From NCBI GenBank assembly GCA_017983695.1, contig JAGOAX010000003.1, forward strand, positions 124,001-188,000: a stretch of DNA of 64,000 bases, in the 5' to 3' direction. How positions within the stretch are numbered: the first letter of the stretch is position 1; the number at the start of each line of letters is the position of its first letter. The notes beneath the pieces were generated by a model. It worked only from the letters and a program-made list of their open reading frames with translations, was not told where the DNA came from and made no database searches. This stretch comes from Ferruginibacter sp. (GTDB taxonomy: Bacteria > Bacteroidota > Bacteroidia > Chitinophagales > Chitinophagaceae). Below, in pieces: positions 63,501-64,000 of this stretch. Both the position numbers and the translations under genes were made by a program.

Positions 63501-64000
63501 TGGTTGGTGGCGATGGCTGGGCTTATGATATTGGTTATGGAGGATTGGATCATGTATTGGCAAGTGGAAGAAATATTAAGATACTGGTGCTGGATACAGA
63601 AGTGTATTCCAATACCGGCGGACAATCATCTAAATCAACACCAACAGCAGCTACTGCAAAATTTGCGGCCGGTGGTAAATCCGGTGGTAAAAAAGATCTG
63701 GCCATGCAGGCTATCTCTTATGGTAATGTTTATGTGGCAAGGGTTGCCTTCGGTGCCAATCCGCAACAAACATTATTGGCTATGAGAGAAGCAGAAGCAT
63801 ATGATGGCCCTGCCTTGATATTAGCTTACAGCCATTGCATTGCTCATGGATATGATTTAAAAGATGGTTTAAGCCAGCAAAACAAAGCAGTTGCAAGCGG
63901 GCACTGGCCATTGCTACGGTATAATCCCGTTTTAAGAAAGAAAAATCAAAATCCATTTGTGCTGGATTCTCCAAGGCCAACAATGCATTTAAAAGATTAT
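60581..64000 (+). CDS. nifJ: Pyruvate:ferredoxin (flavodoxin) oxidoreductase, incomplete at right edge
   Basis: The frame is open for 1140 codons from ATG 60581 to the window end, so only the last few dozen residues should be missing. The N-terminal pyruvate-binding domain has VCAIYPITPSSTMAE. A ferredoxin module has CIQCGNCAYVCPHS and CTGCNLCVEVCPA. The C-terminal TPP domain has ACAGCGETPYLKLL, GGDGWAYDIGYGG and SNTGGQSSKSTPT. It converts pyruvate, CoA and oxidised ferredoxin to acetyl-CoA, CO2 and reduced ferredoxin. It is translationally coupled to the flavoprotein gene upstream. Confidence 0.96.
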   Translation, partial: MSSNKKIIATIDGNEAAAYVAYRVNEVCAIYPITPSSTMAELADEWASKQIKNIWGAVPDVMEMQSEAGAAGTVHGALQTGSLTTTFTASQGLMLMLPNMYKIAGELTATVFHVAARSLAAQGLSIFGDHQDVMAARTTGFAMLSSASVQEAHDFALIAQAATLKARIPIVHFFDGFRTSHEVNKLEMLSDEQIKSMIPDELVIAHRNRGLNPEHPFIRGTAQNPDVYFQGRETVNTFYNNMPGIVEEVMNDFAIMTGRQYQLFEYTGAADAERVVIVMGSGSETVAETVQALNAAGEKTGVITVRLYRPFSLEHLIKVLPASVKSVAVLDRTKESGAAGEPMYQDVLATLVDALQQGKIKKLPNLVGGRYGLSSKEFTPAMVKAVFDELKNKHPKNNFTVGINDDVTHLSLTYDSAYKLDESEWRQGLFFGLGADGTVGANKNTIKIIGENTPLYAQGYFVYDSKKSGARTVSHLRFGPKPIKAPYLISKADFIACHQFNFTEKVEMLEFASDGATFLLNSPYSKDEVWSKLTGQVQKSIISKRLKLYVIDATTVARDTGMSGRINTIMQTCYFALSGVLPREDAIKQIKKAIEKTYFKKGQKVIDQNFKAVDATLANLYEVDYPAIVSAADHNLLTVADKAPKFVKEVTSMMMADHGDQLPVSMMPIDGTYPSGTTQWEKRNVSDLVPLWEPDTCIQCGNCAYVCPHSVIRAKFFHKDNLKQAPEGFKSAPINARGFPETQYSLQVYLEDCTGCNLCVEVCPATDPANRSRKAINMGDKEPVLETEKKNIEFFENITWNDRSKIDFSTVHGAQFLEPLFEFSGACAGCGETPYLKLLSQLFGERLLVANATGCSSIYGGNLPTTPWTKNAAGRGPAWSNSLFEDNAEFGLGMRITADNQLSVAKQYLLELKSELGEDFVNEISNAKQVHESELAVQQLRVQLLKEKLQKISSPAAAHLLSVCDQLVRRSVWLVGGDGWAYDIGYGGLDHVLASGRNIKILVLDTEVYSNTGGQSSKSTPTAATAKFAAGGKSGGKKDLAMQAISYGNVYVARVAFGANPQQTLLAMREAEAYDGPALILAYSHCIAHGYDLKDGLSQQNKAVASGHWPLLRYNPVLRKKNQNPFVLDSPRPTMHLKDY

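Noticed and set aside
1-64000. CRISPR array, rRNA operon, riboswitch or replication origin
   Set aside because: No regularly spaced repeats, rRNA-like sequence, recognisable aptamer or DnaA-box cluster was found on reading both strands.

Overview
The window looks like chromosomal DNA of a Bacteroidota bacterium, most likely Chitinophagaceae or a close relative. The evidence is an AT-rich sequence, SusC/SusD genes with a FecI/FecR-type sigma/anti-sigma pair, futalosine-pathway menaquinone synthesis (mqnE), several TAnnTTTG-type -7 promoter elements, MutS2 without an Smr domain, and GH144 glucanases. No rRNA, CRISPR array or phage block is visible.

Layout. 1-22.4 kb is mostly single-gene housekeeping units: a serine hydrolase, an NTF2-like protein divergent from an HxlR regulator, mqnE, a TonB-like protein, a nucleoside permease, thioredoxin, dnaE, an NlpC/P60 protein, an M1 peptidase, an oligopeptide-binding lipoprotein, msrA, a PCC-domain protein, an ORF6N-domain protein and mutS2. 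Strong hairpin terminators and dispersed inverted repeats separate them. At 21.9-22.4 kb a tRNA-Ser(UGA) is followed by a tiny GIY-YIG nuclease gene and then by a second, degenerate 3' half of tRNA-Ser. This has the structure of a minimal tRNA-targeted element.

22.4-51.3 kb is a large polysaccharide utilisation locus. Its order is ECF sigma, FecR, SusC (split by a 1.4-kb IS3-family element), SusD, a LamG lipoprotein, a seven-haem cytochrome c, a VCBS/UnbV protein, two GH30 enzymes, three GH144-type glucanases, an EEP hydrolase, a GMC oxidoreductase, a GH43-like protein, an SGNH hydrolase and a GH3 beta-glucosidase. A strong terminator closes it. The enzyme set points to beta-glucan, plausibly beta-1,2-glucan with beta-1,6 or other linkages and removable substituents. 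The receptor gene is broken by the IS, so uptake may be impaired in this strain.

51.6-58.8 kb reads as an ion and osmotic-homeostasis module. An OmpR-type two-component system is followed by a small membrane protein, a fusion of a GpgS-like glycosyltransferase with a SerB-like HAD phosphatase, a ClC chloride channel and a NhaD-type Na+/H+ antiporter. Triplet hexamer boxes with exact 11-bp phasing lie upstream of the regulator gene and upstream of the small protein gene, and a looser version lies upstream of the ClC gene. They are candidate sites for the response regulator. The window ends with a GltD-like flavoprotein overlapping a pyruvate:ferredoxin oxidoreductase gene that runs off the right edge.

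Most noteworthy are the tRNA-Ser/GIY-YIG mini-element, the GpgS-HAD fusion with its phased boxes, the paired perfect palindromes before the ORF6N gene, and the IS-split SusC whose frame is restored exactly when the IS is removed. All functional calls are from reading the sequence; no database search was possible.
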